From the NCBI GenBank assembly GCA_937876465.1, contig CALEHV010000044.1, positions 14,332-78,331 on the forward strand: 64,000 nt of DNA, written 5' to 3'. Below the pieces are notes generated by a model. The model did no database searches. It worked only from the letters and a program-made list of their open reading frames with translations, and was not told where the DNA came from. Positions 1-9,075 of this stretch are shown here, piece after piece (within the stretch, counting starts at the first letter, position 1; every line of letters begins with the position of its first letter). Source of the stretch: an uncultured Bacillota bacterium (lineage in GTDB: Bacteria; Bacillota_I; Bacilli_A; RFN20; CAG-826). Both the position numbers and the translations under genes were made by a program.

Positions 1-93
1 TCTAAAGAGATTTTGTTAGGTGGAGGAAATATTCACTGCATTACTATGCAAATCCCATATCAAGAGGAGTTCAAAAAGAAAAATGAAAATTAA
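1..93 (+). CDS. aguA: Agmatine deiminase, C-terminal end (partial)
   Basis: The first 93 bases read in frame 1 as a 30-residue C-terminus ending in TAA at 91-93. It contains GGGNIHCITMQIP, the conserved end of the agmatine deiminase (peptidyl-arginine deiminase-like) family. The Cys is the catalytic nucleophile of this guanidino-modifying enzyme, which converts agmatine to N-carbamoylputrescine and ammonia. The rest of the gene lies upstream of the window. The next gene encodes the following pathway enzyme and starts 11 nt before this stop, so translation is probably coupled. Assignment rests on the motif and the neighbour. Confidence 0.85.
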   Translation, partial: SKEILLGGGNIHCITMQIPYQEEFKKKNEN

Positions 94-940
94 AGTAGCA
101 ATCACTCAAATGAGTTGTTCATCCAATTACGATGAAAATATTAAAAAAGCAATTTCTAACGTTGAAAAGTGCGCTAAAAAAGGTGCAAATATTGTACTTT
201 TGCAGGAATTATTCTCAAATTTGTATTTCTGCCAAGTAGAAGATTATGACAAATTTGAACTTGCTGAAGAACGCGCAAAATCACCACTTATCAAGATGTT
301 TAAAGAGGTTGCAAAAAAGCATCATGTTGTTTTACCAATTTCATTTTTTGAAAAGAGTGGAAACAACTATTTTAATTCGCTAGTAATGATTGACGCAGAC
401 GGAAAAGATTTAGGTTTATACAGAAAAACTCATATCCCAACTGGTCAATGTTATGAAGAAAAATTCTACTTCTCTCCAGGAGATACAGGATTTAAAGTTT
501 TCAAAACAAAATTTGGTAAAGTTGGTATCGGAATATGCTGGGATCAATGGTTCCCTGAAACTGCAAGAATTTTAGCTCTAAAAGGTGCAGAAATTCTTCT
601 TTATCCAACCGCAATAGGAAGTGAACCAGTTTTAGTTCGTGATTCTATGCCACATTGGAGAAACACTATGTGTGGACATGCTGCTGCTAATATTATTCCA
701 GTTTGCGCATCCAACAGAGTTGGCGTTGAAAAAGCGCCAGGTTCAAGCATGGTATTCCAAGGCTATTCTTTTATTGCAAATCAATATGGTGAAGTTGTTG
801 AATCAATGGATCGTGAAGAAGAAGGCTTTAGAATTCACGAATTTGATTTAGATGAAATAAACAAAGAACGTGTATCATGGGGTGTTTTCCGTGATCGTCG
901 TCCAGAATGCTATGGAGATTTAAAGAAATATTCAAAATAA
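83..940 (+). CDS. aguB: N-carbamoylputrescine amidase
   Basis: This is a 285-residue nitrilase-superfamily amidohydrolase that hydrolyses N-carbamoylputrescine to putrescine, CO2 and ammonia. The Glu-Lys-Cys triad is visible: Glu in LLQELF, Lys in YRKTHIP and Cys in GICWDQWFPE. The start is ATG 83 (MKIKVAITQ), where family members begin. An in-frame GTG at 20 would add 21 residues that are really the agmatine deiminase C-terminus in another frame. The start overlaps the aguA stop by 11 nt and an AGGAG lies at about 65-69. With aguA it forms the agmatine-to-putrescine route. Length is normal for the family. Confidence 0.92.
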   Translation: MKIKVAITQMSCSSNYDENIKKAISNVEKCAKKGANIVLLQELFSNLYFCQVEDYDKFELAEERAKSPLIKMFKEVAKKHHVVLPISFFEKSGNNYFNSLVMIDADGKDLGLYRKTHIPTGQCYEEKFYFSPGDTGFKVFKTKFGKVGIGICWDQWFPETARILALKGAEILLYPTAIGSEPVLVRDSMPHWRNTMCGHAAANIIPVCASNRVGVEKAPGSSMVFQGYSFIANQYGEVVESMDREEEGFRIHEFDLDEINKERVSWGVFRDRRPECYGDLKKYSK

Positions 941-1906
941 ATGAACAAGAACGATAAGAAAAAGGAACTTCATAAAGGGAAAGTGAATCCTAACTCGATT
1001 AAAGAGTTTAAAGTTCACGAGGAGTGCGAACTTCTTCCTTTTTTGATTTCAAAATTTCCACATCTTTCTCGTAACAGTGTTAAATCTATATTGTCTAACC
1101 ATCAAATTGCTGTAGACGGTGCTCCAGTATCGCAATTTAATCTTAAATTAGCTAAAGATGACATAGTCATTGTTAGCAAAATGAGAATTTCTAAAAAACA
1201 AAGAAAAAATCTTCCAATAATTTTTGAAAATAACGAATTTATTGTTATTAATAAACCTTCAGGATTGCTTAGTGTAGCTAGTGATACCGAAAAAGGTAGA
1301 ACTGCTTACCGCATGGTTTCTGATTATATGCAGCAACAGGATAAACATAACAGGATTTATGTCGTTCACAGACTTGATGAAGATACATCCGGAGTCCTTA
1401 TGTTTGCAAAAAATCCAGAGATAAGAGATGCACTTCAAAAGGCATGGTCAGATATAGTTAAGTCTAGACGTTATTATGCAATTGTAGAAGGTGAGATGGA
1501 ACAAAAAGAAGCCCATCTTGTGAATTATCTAAAAGAAAATTCACTTAACCTTATGTATGTAACTGCTAGAACAAATGATAAGGATGCAAAAAAATGTATA
1601 ACCAATTATAAGGTTGTACGTTCAAACGGCTCCTATTCACTCCTAGATATCAATATTGAAACTGGTCGTAAAAATCAGATTCGTGTTCAACTCGGAAATT
1701 TAGGACATTATGTTATTGGTGATGATAAATATGGAGAACCGAGCGATCCGATTAAGAGATTAGGTTTACATTCATATGAATTAAGCTTTGTTCATCCAAT
1801 TACTAATAAAATGTTTAAATTCACTGCACCAATGCCAGAGGAATTTAACAAAGTATTTAACAAACAAGAACCAAAACCACAATTTAAGAAAGGAAAGTCA
1901 AAATGA
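941..1906 (+). CDS. RluA-family pseudouridine synthase
   Basis: This 321-residue protein has an N-terminal S4-like RNA-binding region (about residues 20-90) and an RluA/RluD-type catalytic domain. The signature HRLDEDTSGVLMFAKN contains the catalytic Asp. It should isomerise uridines in rRNA or tRNA; the exact site cannot be told from sequence. ATG 941 directly follows the aguB stop with no clear Shine-Dalgarno, so it may rely on translational coupling. Its TGA overlaps the next ATG (ATGA at 1903-1906). The C-terminus is Lys-rich. RluD versus other family members is unresolved. Confidence 0.88.
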   Translation: MNKNDKKKELHKGKVNPNSIKEFKVHEECELLPFLISKFPHLSRNSVKSILSNHQIAVDGAPVSQFNLKLAKDDIVIVSKMRISKKQRKNLPIIFENNEFIVINKPSGLLSVASDTEKGRTAYRMVSDYMQQQDKHNRIYVVHRLDEDTSGVLMFAKNPEIRDALQKAWSDIVKSRRYYAIVEGEMEQKEAHLVNYLKENSLNLMYVTARTNDKDAKKCITNYKVVRSNGSYSLLDINIETGRKNQIRVQLGNLGHYVIGDDKYGEPSDPIKRLGLHSYELSFVHPITNKMFKFTAPMPEEFNKVFNKQEPKPQFKKGKSK

Positions 1907-3486
1907 TTAAAAACAGATATATAGCTGCATTCACATCATCTGCATTATCTATTGCTCCTATGATTGCGATCATTTTGATTTTGCATTTCACAGGTTTAGG
2001 AACAATTACAATTGGAGATTCTTTAAATAATATTTGGTTGTTATTAATTGCAGCTGTTATTTTAATTTGCGGATTAGCTTTATTCCAAATCGGAGTTTCA
2101 AAAAGCTTGACTAAAGTTGGAGAATATATGGGAGCTTCCCTTTCTAAACAGAAAAAACTTTTCGTCGTAATTATATTTACGTTTGCGTTAGGACTTTTAA
2201 TTACTTGTGCTGAACCAAGTATTTTAGTCGTTTCAAAACAAGTAACCATTATAGATAATCCAACTCTTAATGCTGTTTTGCTAATTGGTGCAATTGCACT
2301 TGGTGTTGGTATCTTTGTTTCTATTGGTGTTATAAGAATTTTAAAACAAAAATCATTGAAGGTTTGTTACCTAATATTTTATGCTTTAACATTTATGTTA
2401 ATTTGCATTATTGCAATAGGTGACGAAAGTAAGAGAATGATGCTTCCATTTATCTTTGATTCCGGAGGAGTTACCACTGGTTCAGCGACTGTTCCTTTCA
2501 TCCTTGCTATGGGTGCTGGTGTTGCTGCTGTTCGTGGTGGCAAATATGCATCAGACGATTCCTTTGGTCTTGTTGGAATAGCTTCAGTTGGTCCAATTAT
2601 TACAACTGCAATAATGATGCTCTTTTTAACAAAAATTCCACCATATGGTGAAATACATGTCGGTAATGCAGATGTATTGTCTTCCTTTTTAGCAGCATTA
2701 TTACCTCATAGTGATAACGGAACATTTGTTAACGGTTCGTTATTAGATGTTTTAATTGCTTTAGCACCAATAATGATTATTTTCTTCATTTACAACGCTT
2801 TGTTCTTAAAACTTCCAAGAAAACGTATTTATCAACTTTTATATGGATTTGGAATTACGTATGCTGGCTTATCATTGTTCCTTTGTGGAGCAAATGGCGG
2901 TATGACTCCAATTGGCAGACTTGTTGGACAAAACATCTCTGCACAAGATCCAATTGTGATTATTGTTGTCGCATTTATTATTGGTTTAGTTACAATCCTT
3001 TGTGAACCTGCTGTTCACGTATTAACCAAGCAAATCGTGGATATTTCTGCTGGTGGTATAAAGAAATTTACAGTCGTTGCAGTCTTATCACTTGGAGTTG
3101 GAACTGCTATTTGTTTATCTGCAGTTAGAGCAATTTACAATTTCAGTATTTTGTATTATTTAATTCCGGGATACGCGATTGTTCTTATCTTAATGTTCTT
3201 CTGCCCAGATATTTATACTGCAATGGCTTTTGACTCTGGCGGAACTGCATCAGGACCAATGTCATCGTCATTTGTTTTACCAATGATTATAGGTATCGTT
3301 GCAGCAAGAGAAGGAACAGATAAAATTTATGAAAACGGATTTGGCGTTGTGGCCTTAATTGCATTAACTCCGATTATTGCAATTGAACTCTTAGGAGTTG
3401 TTGAAACAATTAAGAACCAAAAGAGACTTGCTATTATGAAGTCTGTTGTTTATGGTCCTGAAGACGCTCAGATTATTCACTTTTAA
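1903..3486 (+). CDS. DUF1538 family polytopic membrane protein
   Basis: A 527-residue integral membrane protein with roughly twelve hydrophobic segments. It appears internally duplicated: LLITCAEPSILVVSKQV in the first half is echoed by TILCEPAVHVLTKQIV in the second, and FDSGGVTTGSATVPF by FDSGGTASGPMSSSF. This twofold arrangement is typical of DUF1538 proteins, a presumed transporter family of unknown substrate. The start overlaps the previous stop by 4 nt. Two P-II-like genes follow immediately, an arrangement that suggests small-ligand control of transport. Substrate is not deducible. Confidence 0.85.
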   Translation: MIKNRYIAAFTSSALSIAPMIAIILILHFTGLGTITIGDSLNNIWLLLIAAVILICGLALFQIGVSKSLTKVGEYMGASLSKQKKLFVVIIFTFALGLLITCAEPSILVVSKQVTIIDNPTLNAVLLIGAIALGVGIFVSIGVIRILKQKSLKVCYLIFYALTFMLICIIAIGDESKRMMLPFIFDSGGVTTGSATVPFILAMGAGVAAVRGGKYASDDSFGLVGIASVGPIITTAIMMLFLTKIPPYGEIHVGNADVLSSFLAALLPHSDNGTFVNGSLLDVLIALAPIMIIFFIYNALFLKLPRKRIYQLLYGFGITYAGLSLFLCGANGGMTPIGRLVGQNISAQDPIVIIVVAFIIGLVTILCEPAVHVLTKQIVDISAGGIKKFTVVAVLSLGVGTAICLSAVRAIYNFSILYYLIPGYAIVLILMFFCPDIYTAMAFDSGGTASGPMSSSFVLPMIIGIVAAREGTDKIYENGFGVVALIALTPIIAIELLGVVETIKNQKRLAIMKSVVYGPEDAQIIHF

Positions 3487-3497
3487 AGGAGGTATAT

Positions 3498-3896
3498 ATG
3501 GCTTTACTAAAAAAGAAGAAAAAAGACGAACAACAACCGTCATTAGACAAGGTTATTGATAAGAAGTTATGCTTATATATTTCCATTGTTAACGAAGGAT
3601 ATGCAAATTCGGTAATTGATGTCTTAAAGCATCAAGGATCCAGCGCTCAGTTTGTTCAAAAAGGACAAGGAACAGCAAAGAAAGAAATCAGAGATATTTT
3701 AGGTATTGAAGATAATGGAAAAGATATTGTTGTTTCTATAATTACTGAAGACAAAGTTAAAAACGCGAAAAATGCACTAAATGCAATTTTTATAGCAAAC
3801 AAAAAGATACAAGGTATTGCGTTTAAAGTCTCGCTATCAAGTATCATCGGTGTAAGGGTATATCAATTCCTTGCAGACATTATTAAGGAGAATTAG
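3498..3896 (+). CDS. P-II-like signalling protein (divergent)
   Basis: This 132-residue protein follows a strong AAGGAGG. After a Lys-rich N-terminal tail of about 25 residues, the beta-alpha-beta pattern (LYISIVNEGYANSVIDVLK, then KDIVVSIITEDKVKNAKNAL) matches the ferredoxin-like fold of P-II proteins and resembles the next gene product. The basic tail and loss of canonical T-loop residues suggest a divergent paralogue. It probably senses a small ligand and contacts the DUF1538 protein encoded just upstream. Family assignment rests partly on the tandem neighbour. Confidence 0.7.
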   Translation: MALLKKKKKDEQQPSLDKVIDKKLCLYISIVNEGYANSVIDVLKHQGSSAQFVQKGQGTAKKEIRDILGIEDNGKDIVVSIITEDKVKNAKNALNAIFIANKKIQGIAFKVSLSSIIGVRVYQFLADIIKEN

Positions 3897-3898
3897 TT

Positions 3899-4213
3899 AT
3901 GGCAGAAAAAATTGAAATGGTAATCGCAATTGTAAACCGTGGTTTCTCAGAAGAAGTTATGGATGCTGCAAGAGCTGAAGGTGCTCGTGGCGGAACAATT
4001 ATTAATGCTCGTGGAACAGGAACACCTGAACTCGAAAAGAAATATGGTATTTCAATCACTCCTGAAAAAGAAATGCTAATGATTTTAGTAAGTGCGGATA
4101 TTGTTGATAATGTTTTATCTGCAATCTATAAGAGAACAGGAATGGCGTCTAACGGCCAAGGTATTGTTTTCTCGGTTCCAGTTAGTGATGTTGTTGGAAT
4201 TAAAGCTGCTTAA
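3899..4213 (+). CDS. P-II family regulatory protein
   Basis: A 104-residue P-II-like protein preceded by AAGGAG. It opens with the typical first strand (KIEMVIAIVNRG), followed by GARGGTIINARGTG in the T-loop region and a C-terminal GQGIVFSVPVSDVVGI strand. Canonical GlnB uridylylation context is absent. It sits 2 nt after its divergent paralogue, downstream of a DUF1538 membrane protein, and is the last gene before a hairpin terminator. It likely regulates the membrane protein in the way GlnK regulates AmtB; this analogy is inference. Confidence 0.85.
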   Translation: MAEKIEMVIAIVNRGFSEEVMDAARAEGARGGTIINARGTGTPELEKKYGISITPEKEMLMILVSADIVDNVLSAIYKRTGMASNGQGIVFSVPVSDVVGIKAA

Positions 4214-4231
4214 TTCTTACCAAAAATATAT

Positions 4232-4255
4232 ACGCTCACACTGTGGGCGTTTTTA
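4232..4255 (+). terminator. Rho-independent terminator
   Basis: An 8-bp stem (ACGCTCAC with GTGGGCGT, one GU pair) with a 3-nt loop is followed by TTTTATTTTA. It ends the aguA to P-II transcription unit. Confidence 0.9.
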
Positions 4256-4282
4256 TTTTATTCGCTCTAAACATTTATGTTG

Positions 4283-4291
4283 TGCTAAAAT
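4283..4291 (+). promoter_or_regulatory. Extended -10 promoter, leaderless start
   Basis: TGCTAAAAT (extended -10) ends 6 nt before ATG 4298. No Shine-Dalgarno is present, so transcription would begin at or next to the ATG. Confidence 0.65.
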
Positions 4292-4297
4292 AACGCC

Positions 4298-7200
4298 ATG
4301 GGAAATTCTTTATCAACAGAATTATCTTTCAGAGAAAAACTTGCAAATAAGTTTGCCTTTTTAAAAGACATTCATTGTTTGTTTTATTTTGTACTTTTAT
4401 TAATTGGTGTTGGTTTAGGATTTTTTGGTTACGCTTTATTTACTCAGAGATTTACAACTCCATATTCTGGAGATTTTGCTCAACAAGCCTATCAAGCTTA
4501 TTATGATTTCTACGATGATTGGTGGACTTTCTTTAGAACAGGTAAGTTTCCTTTCTTTGATACCAATACTTTTTTAGGAGCAGACAACGTTGCTGCTAAT
4601 ACGTACTATGGCCTTTTTTCGCCATTTACACTTCCAATTCTTTTTGTTCCAAGAAACTTCATTCCTCAAATGATGGCTATAGTCAGTATTGCTAGACTTG
4701 TAGTTGGAGGATTGCTCTTTAGAGTTTACTTAAAATATTTAGGTGCTAGCGAAAGAAGTGCGAGATTATTTGCCATTGCATATGCATTCACTGGTTGGAT
4801 GGCATATTACTTGTGGTTTAATCCATTTTACGAAGTAATGACTTTCTTCCCTTTAATAATGTTTGGTATTGAAAAAGTTATTAAAGAAAGAAAAATTTGG
4901 GCTGTCACACTCGGCTTTTTCCTATTAGGTATTTCTAACTACTTCTTCCTTTTAACCGCCGGAGTATTTGGAGTTATTTACGCAGGTTTTAGATATTTCC
5001 AAACATTAAAGCAAAGAAACGTTAAAGAAAATCTTCTTGTAATTCTTTATGGCTTCTTAGGTTTCTTATTTGGCTTTGGTATGACAATGTTTTGTGTGTT
5101 ACCGGCCGTTTTATCTAGTTTCTCTATAAATAGAGCAACAGAATCAAAGTATTTGCCTACATTGATAGAAGCATTTAAAAGCGGCAATTTACAACAAGCT
5201 TTCAAAATCATTTTTACATGTTGGCGTGGAGATGTTGTTACCGGAACCGACTATAATGCTTACAAGTTCTCTTTTGCGTTTCCATTAGCAGAATATTTCT
5301 TCCCACCAATATCGGATAGATTTGTTAATGTAATGCATTATCAATATTTCGAAAACACCGGATCCAGCATCTTTATCTATACCCCATGTATGATTTTGTT
5401 TGGATGTTCCATTTATCGTTCGTTTAAGAACAAGAAGATTTCACATTTTATAGCAATAATTCTTGGAACAGCATGCTTGTTTATTCCTTTCCTATATTTC
5501 CTTTGTGGTGCATTCGTAACTGCATACGGAAGATGGGAAATTGTTATCCCAATAATGATTTATGCTTACCTCGCTCTGAACTACGATCATTTGGATGAAA
5601 TTAAGAGACCTGTTGTAATTGTTTCTGGTGCACTCACTTGTGCTTGCATGATGGGAACCATTTTCTTAGCAAAGGCTGTTATCTCAACTTATGAGAATTT
5701 CTTAGACTTTGGCGAAGTGGTTTATATGATTATCTACGAAGTCGTTTTATGCGCTGCAGAAACCGCTCTATTTGCAGGCCTTTGGAAGAAAAAAAGCTTG
5801 CATCTCTCCATTAAATTAACATTAATTGGCGAAATTATTGTTGTAGGAACATTAGTTGCAAACATCCACTGTTTACAAGACATTGATACCTCTGTTGGAG
5901 GTGGAATGCCATATGTCGAAATGGAAAGTGCTTTGGTTCAAAGAATTAACGAAATTGATAACTCTTACTTTAGAGTTCATAACTCAAGAGCATATGATGG
6001 GAATTTCAATGTTCAAATGTTAGAAAACTATAACGGACTCGCTTGTTTCCATAGCTTCTATAACAACGATGTAGATGATTTCTTAAGATTCTCGCAAATA
6101 ATGATGCAAGATTATTCATGGACAGGTGGCGATTTCTTTAAACGTGCCAACTTAGATGAATTCCTTGGAGTTAAGTACTACATTTCTAAAGATAGCGAAA
6201 TGACTTTCTACTATCCTGATGCAAACGGAAATATGCAACCTGTTGTATTTGATTTCAATGTTCCATTAAATTACGAAAAGATTGATAGCGGAGTCGAAGG
6301 CTATTCATTATATAGAAACACACAACAGATTGAATTAGGTACTTCATACGACACAATTTATTACAAACGTAATTGTTCTGAAGGAATAGGAAATGCGTTC
6401 TATCCAGGTGGTAGTGCAGAAGCACTTATTCGTAACGAAGAAGCATACTTTAAGGGTGCGATCTTAAATGATGCTGATGTCTATGACATCCACGATACAT
6501 ATGGAGACATCTTCTCTTATGAAGAAGCACCATCTATTTATTCTATGGATGCTATTAAAGTTAATTATGAAACTGAAGGCGTTTATAGAAACAAAGATAA
6601 CAATTATTTTGATCCTCTCGACCCATATAGGGATATAAATGAAGATTGCAGAATTGCTGATCCAAACAATCCTGGCGATCCTATAAATAGAATTCAGATT
6701 TCATTTAAACCTACTGGAAGTGAATATTTCCCATTAGGTGCTGAAGGATCTTATTACATGTTTGACTATCCAATTAGAGGCTGGAGCCGTGATTATAATG
6801 CAACAGTTTATTTGATTGGCGAAGATGATTTAGGAAATCCAAAAGTAATAACATTTGATAACACAAGAAACGGTTATAGGGACAATTCAAAGTGTGTTAG
6901 AGCTTTATATTCTAAAGAAAAAGTAAAACGTATTATTGTTTGCGTTGACGGAAACGCATTCTATTGGAGAGCTACTTCACCATATAGTCCTGAACAACTT
7001 ATTAAGTTGTATTATGAACCATTTGAAAATGTTTCCGCACGTTTCCAAAAAGCAATTGATAATGGTTTGCAAAATATTGCATATGATGTGAATCGTTATA
7101 CATTCTCAACAAATTATTCTTCAAATCGTTTTGTTATTACTCAATTAGCTCATACAAAAGGTTGGAAGGTTGTCGGAACCGATTCAAATGGAGTAAAGCA

Positions 7201-7396
7201 TAACCTTAAAACATATAATGCTCAAGGTGGATTTGTAGGGTTTGTTGCTCTTAAAGGTAACGCTACATATGAGATGACATATGCAACACCTAACTTTAAT
7301 AAAGGATTGCTTATTAGTGTTTGTTCATTTATTGGTGCAGTTGGTTTATCGGTTGTAACTGCAGTAATTCAAAATAAAAAGAAAAAAGAGATATAA
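4298..7396 (+). CDS. YfhO-type polytopic membrane protein
   Basis: This 1032-residue protein has an N-terminal half with about a dozen membrane helices, a large extracellular region (roughly residues 540-990) and a final membrane helix before a KKKK tail. The segment after the first helix (YSGDFAQQAYQAYYDFYDDW, then FFDTNTFLGADN) matches the YfhO family, which is linked to glycosylation of wall polymers and lipids in Bacilli and has a GT-C-like architecture. It is probably a lipid-linked sugar transferase at the cell surface. The mRNA seems leaderless. Transcription ends in a hairpin shared with rsmI. Confidence 0.85.
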   Translation: MGNSLSTELSFREKLANKFAFLKDIHCLFYFVLLLIGVGLGFFGYALFTQRFTTPYSGDFAQQAYQAYYDFYDDWWTFFRTGKFPFFDTNTFLGADNVAANTYYGLFSPFTLPILFVPRNFIPQMMAIVSIARLVVGGLLFRVYLKYLGASERSARLFAIAYAFTGWMAYYLWFNPFYEVMTFFPLIMFGIEKVIKERKIWAVTLGFFLLGISNYFFLLTAGVFGVIYAGFRYFQTLKQRNVKENLLVILYGFLGFLFGFGMTMFCVLPAVLSSFSINRATESKYLPTLIEAFKSGNLQQAFKIIFTCWRGDVVTGTDYNAYKFSFAFPLAEYFFPPISDRFVNVMHYQYFENTGSSIFIYTPCMILFGCSIYRSFKNKKISHFIAIILGTACLFIPFLYFLCGAFVTAYGRWEIVIPIMIYAYLALNYDHLDEIKRPVVIVSGALTCACMMGTIFLAKAVISTYENFLDFGEVVYMIIYEVVLCAAETALFAGLWKKKSLHLSIKLTLIGEIIVVGTLVANIHCLQDIDTSVGGGMPYVEMESALVQRINEIDNSYFRVHNSRAYDGNFNVQMLENYNGLACFHSFYNNDVDDFLRFSQIMMQDYSWTGGDFFKRANLDEFLGVKYYISKDSEMTFYYPDANGNMQPVVFDFNVPLNYEKIDSGVEGYSLYRNTQQIELGTSYDTIYYKRNCSEGIGNAFYPGGSAEALIRNEEAYFKGAILNDADVYDIHDTYGDIFSYEEAPSIYSMDAIKVNYETEGVYRNKDNNYFDPLDPYRDINEDCRIADPNNPGDPINRIQISFKPTGSEYFPLGAEGSYYMFDYPIRGWSRDYNATVYLIGEDDLGNPKVITFDNTRNGYRDNSKCVRALYSKEKVKRIIVCVDGNAFYWRATSPYSPEQLIKLYYEPFENVSARFQKAIDNGLQNIAYDVNRYTFSTNYSSNRFVITQLAHTKGWKVVGTDSNGVKHNLKTYNAQGGFVGFVALKGNATYEMTYATPNFNKGLLISVCSFIGAVGLSVVTAVIQNKKKKEI

Positions 7397-7408
7397 AATA
7401 TCTCTTTT
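7384..7408. terminator. Bidirectional terminator between converging genes
   Basis: AAAAGAGATAT, a 3-nt loop and ATATCTCTTTT form a perfect 11-bp stem flanked by A and T runs on both sides. It overlaps the YfhO stop and the rsmI stop, so one hairpin serves both strands. Confidence 0.85.
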
Positions 7409-8252
7409 ATTTGTGGTATGTTTCGTAAACTTTGCTTTTTCGAATATTTTTATCTTCGCTAACTTTTTTAATTGCGTCTTTAGCAGATAATCCGTTATTG
7501 ATAAGTTCGTCTACTAATTTTTTAATGTCTTCATCTTTTAATTCAGTTTGAATTTCTTTTGGACATCCTTCAACAATTATCACCATTTCTCCCTTAAGCG
7601 TTTCAGGATCAATTTGAACTAGTTCTTCTAGTGTTCCGCGGATGTACTCCTCATGTAATTTTGTTAATTCCCTAGCAATACAAGCATTACGGTTTCCTAA
7701 TACATCTAGAAGAGATTTAACGATTTTATCTATTCGATGAGGAGCCTCGTAGAATATTAAAGTTTCTTTTTTGGATTTAAGTTCTGACAATTCATCTTTT
7801 CTTTCTTTTTCCTTAGGACTTAAAAATCCGTGGAAATAGAAATGGTCACATGGTAAACCTGATGCAACTAAAGCATTTAAACCTGCATTAGGACCGCTAA
7901 TAGTTGAAACATTAATTCCTGCTTCAATAGCGAGCTTAACAAGCTTTGCTCCTGGGTCAGAAATGCAAGGATATCCTGCATCAGACATATAAACAACTTT
8001 TGTTCCTGAAAGAATCTTAGGAATTAAGTTTTGAGCCTCGTTTACTTCGTTATGCTCTCTAAGAGAGACTGTTTGTTTTGATATACCTAAATAAGAAAGT
8101 AATTTGCCTGTTACTCTAGTATCTTCGCAGGCAATGATATCCGCGTCTTTAATTACTTCAATTGCTCTTGGTGAAATATCTCCAAGATTACCTATTGGAG
8201 TGGCGACTAAATAGATTAATGGTTTTGATTTATCAAAATTTAATGATCTCAT
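7407..8252 (-). CDS. rsmI: 16S rRNA C1402 2'-O-methyltransferase
   Basis: This 281-residue protein has the RsmI/YraL signature near its N-terminus (YLVATPIGNLGDISPRA, then ACEDTR), followed by SDAGYPCISDPG and ISGPNA, all typical of the tetrapyrrole-methylase-fold rRNA methyltransferase. It uses SAM to 2'-O-methylate C1402 in the decoding centre. It is the last gene of a minus-strand operon, starting 4 nt inside the end of ricT, as in Bacilli. Length is normal. Confidence 0.95.
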   Translation of the reverse strand: MRSLNFDKSKPLIYLVATPIGNLGDISPRAIEVIKDADIIACEDTRVTGKLLSYLGISKQTVSLREHNEVNEAQNLIPKILSGTKVVYMSDAGYPCISDPGAKLVKLAIEAGINVSTISGPNAGLNALVASGLPCDHFYFHGFLSPKEKERKDELSELKSKKETLIFYEAPHRIDKIVKSLLDVLGNRNACIARELTKLHEEYIRGTLEELVQIDPETLKGEMVIIVEGCPKEIQTELKDEDIKKLVDELINNGLSAKDAIKKVSEDKNIRKSKVYETYHK

Positions 8253-9073
8253 TTTTCTACTTTCTTAATCATTTGGTAGTCTTTTAAATCTTTAAGTGGA
8301 ACGAATTCAATGTCTTCTTCGTTTTCAAGTTTTACAACTCTAGAAAGAACGTTGATACCTGTAACTTTATAAATAACATCGTTTTTCTTGAATTGAGTTC
8401 CCATATAAGGGAAGTCTTTTTTGAGTTCTGTATAAGCGTCATCTTCGTATAAAAGACAGCAAATTAATTTGCCACAGTGACCACTTAATTTAGGAATGTT
8501 TAAAGATAACATTTGGTTTTTGGCTCTATTAATAGAGATTCCTTCCATACTAGTAAGGAAAGTGGTACAGCAAAGTGGTAAACCACACATACCAATTCCA
8601 CCAACCATTTTAGCTTTATCTCTAGAGCCTACTTGTCTTAATTCGATTCTGCAGTGAAATTTAGATGCAAGAACTTTTAAAAGTTCTCTGAAGTCAACAC
8701 GATCATCTGCAACATACACAATAACCAATTTGCTTCCATCTAAGGCATATTCAGCGTCAATAGGGCGCATTTCAAGACCGAGCTTATTAATTTCTTCCAT
8801 AGCAATTTTCATTGCTTCAGCGCTCTTTTTAATGTTTGTTTGATAAATAAGCAAATCATCATCACTAGCTCTTCTGATTAATGGCTTAAGCTCTAATTGG
8901 CTTTTGTATTTTTTAATATTAATTAATTCTGTAGCTACAACACCAACTTGAAGTCCTCTAACGGATTCGGCGACAATTTTGTCGCCAATCTTAAGATCAT
9001 CGATATCGGTGCCAAAGAAATAAGCTTTTCCTGAGCTAGAGAATTTGATTCCAACATAATATTTAGGATTCAT
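8249..9073 (-). CDS. ricT: PSP1-domain protein RicT (YaaT)
   Basis: A 274-residue PSP1-domain protein. Its conserved cysteines are visible in MCGLPLCC and in HCGKLICC. In Bacillus subtilis RicT joins RicA and RicF in an iron-sulfur complex that supports RNase Y-dependent mRNA maturation and affects competence and biofilm formation. GGAG precedes the ATG. It lies between holB and rsmI, the expected Bacilli neighbourhood. The RicA and RicF partners are not in this window. Confidence 0.93.
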   Translation of the reverse strand: MNPKYYVGIKFSSSGKAYFFGTDIDDLKIGDKIVAESVRGLQVGVVATELINIKKYKSQLELKPLIRRASDDDLLIYQTNIKKSAEAMKIAMEEINKLGLEMRPIDAEYALDGSKLVIVYVADDRVDFRELLKVLASKFHCRIELRQVGSRDKAKMVGGIGMCGLPLCCTTFLTSMEGISINRAKNQMLSLNIPKLSGHCGKLICCLLYEDDAYTELKKDFPYMGTQFKKNDVIYKVTGINVLSRVVKLENEEDIEFVPLKDLKDYQMIKKVEK

Positions 9074-9075
9074 AT

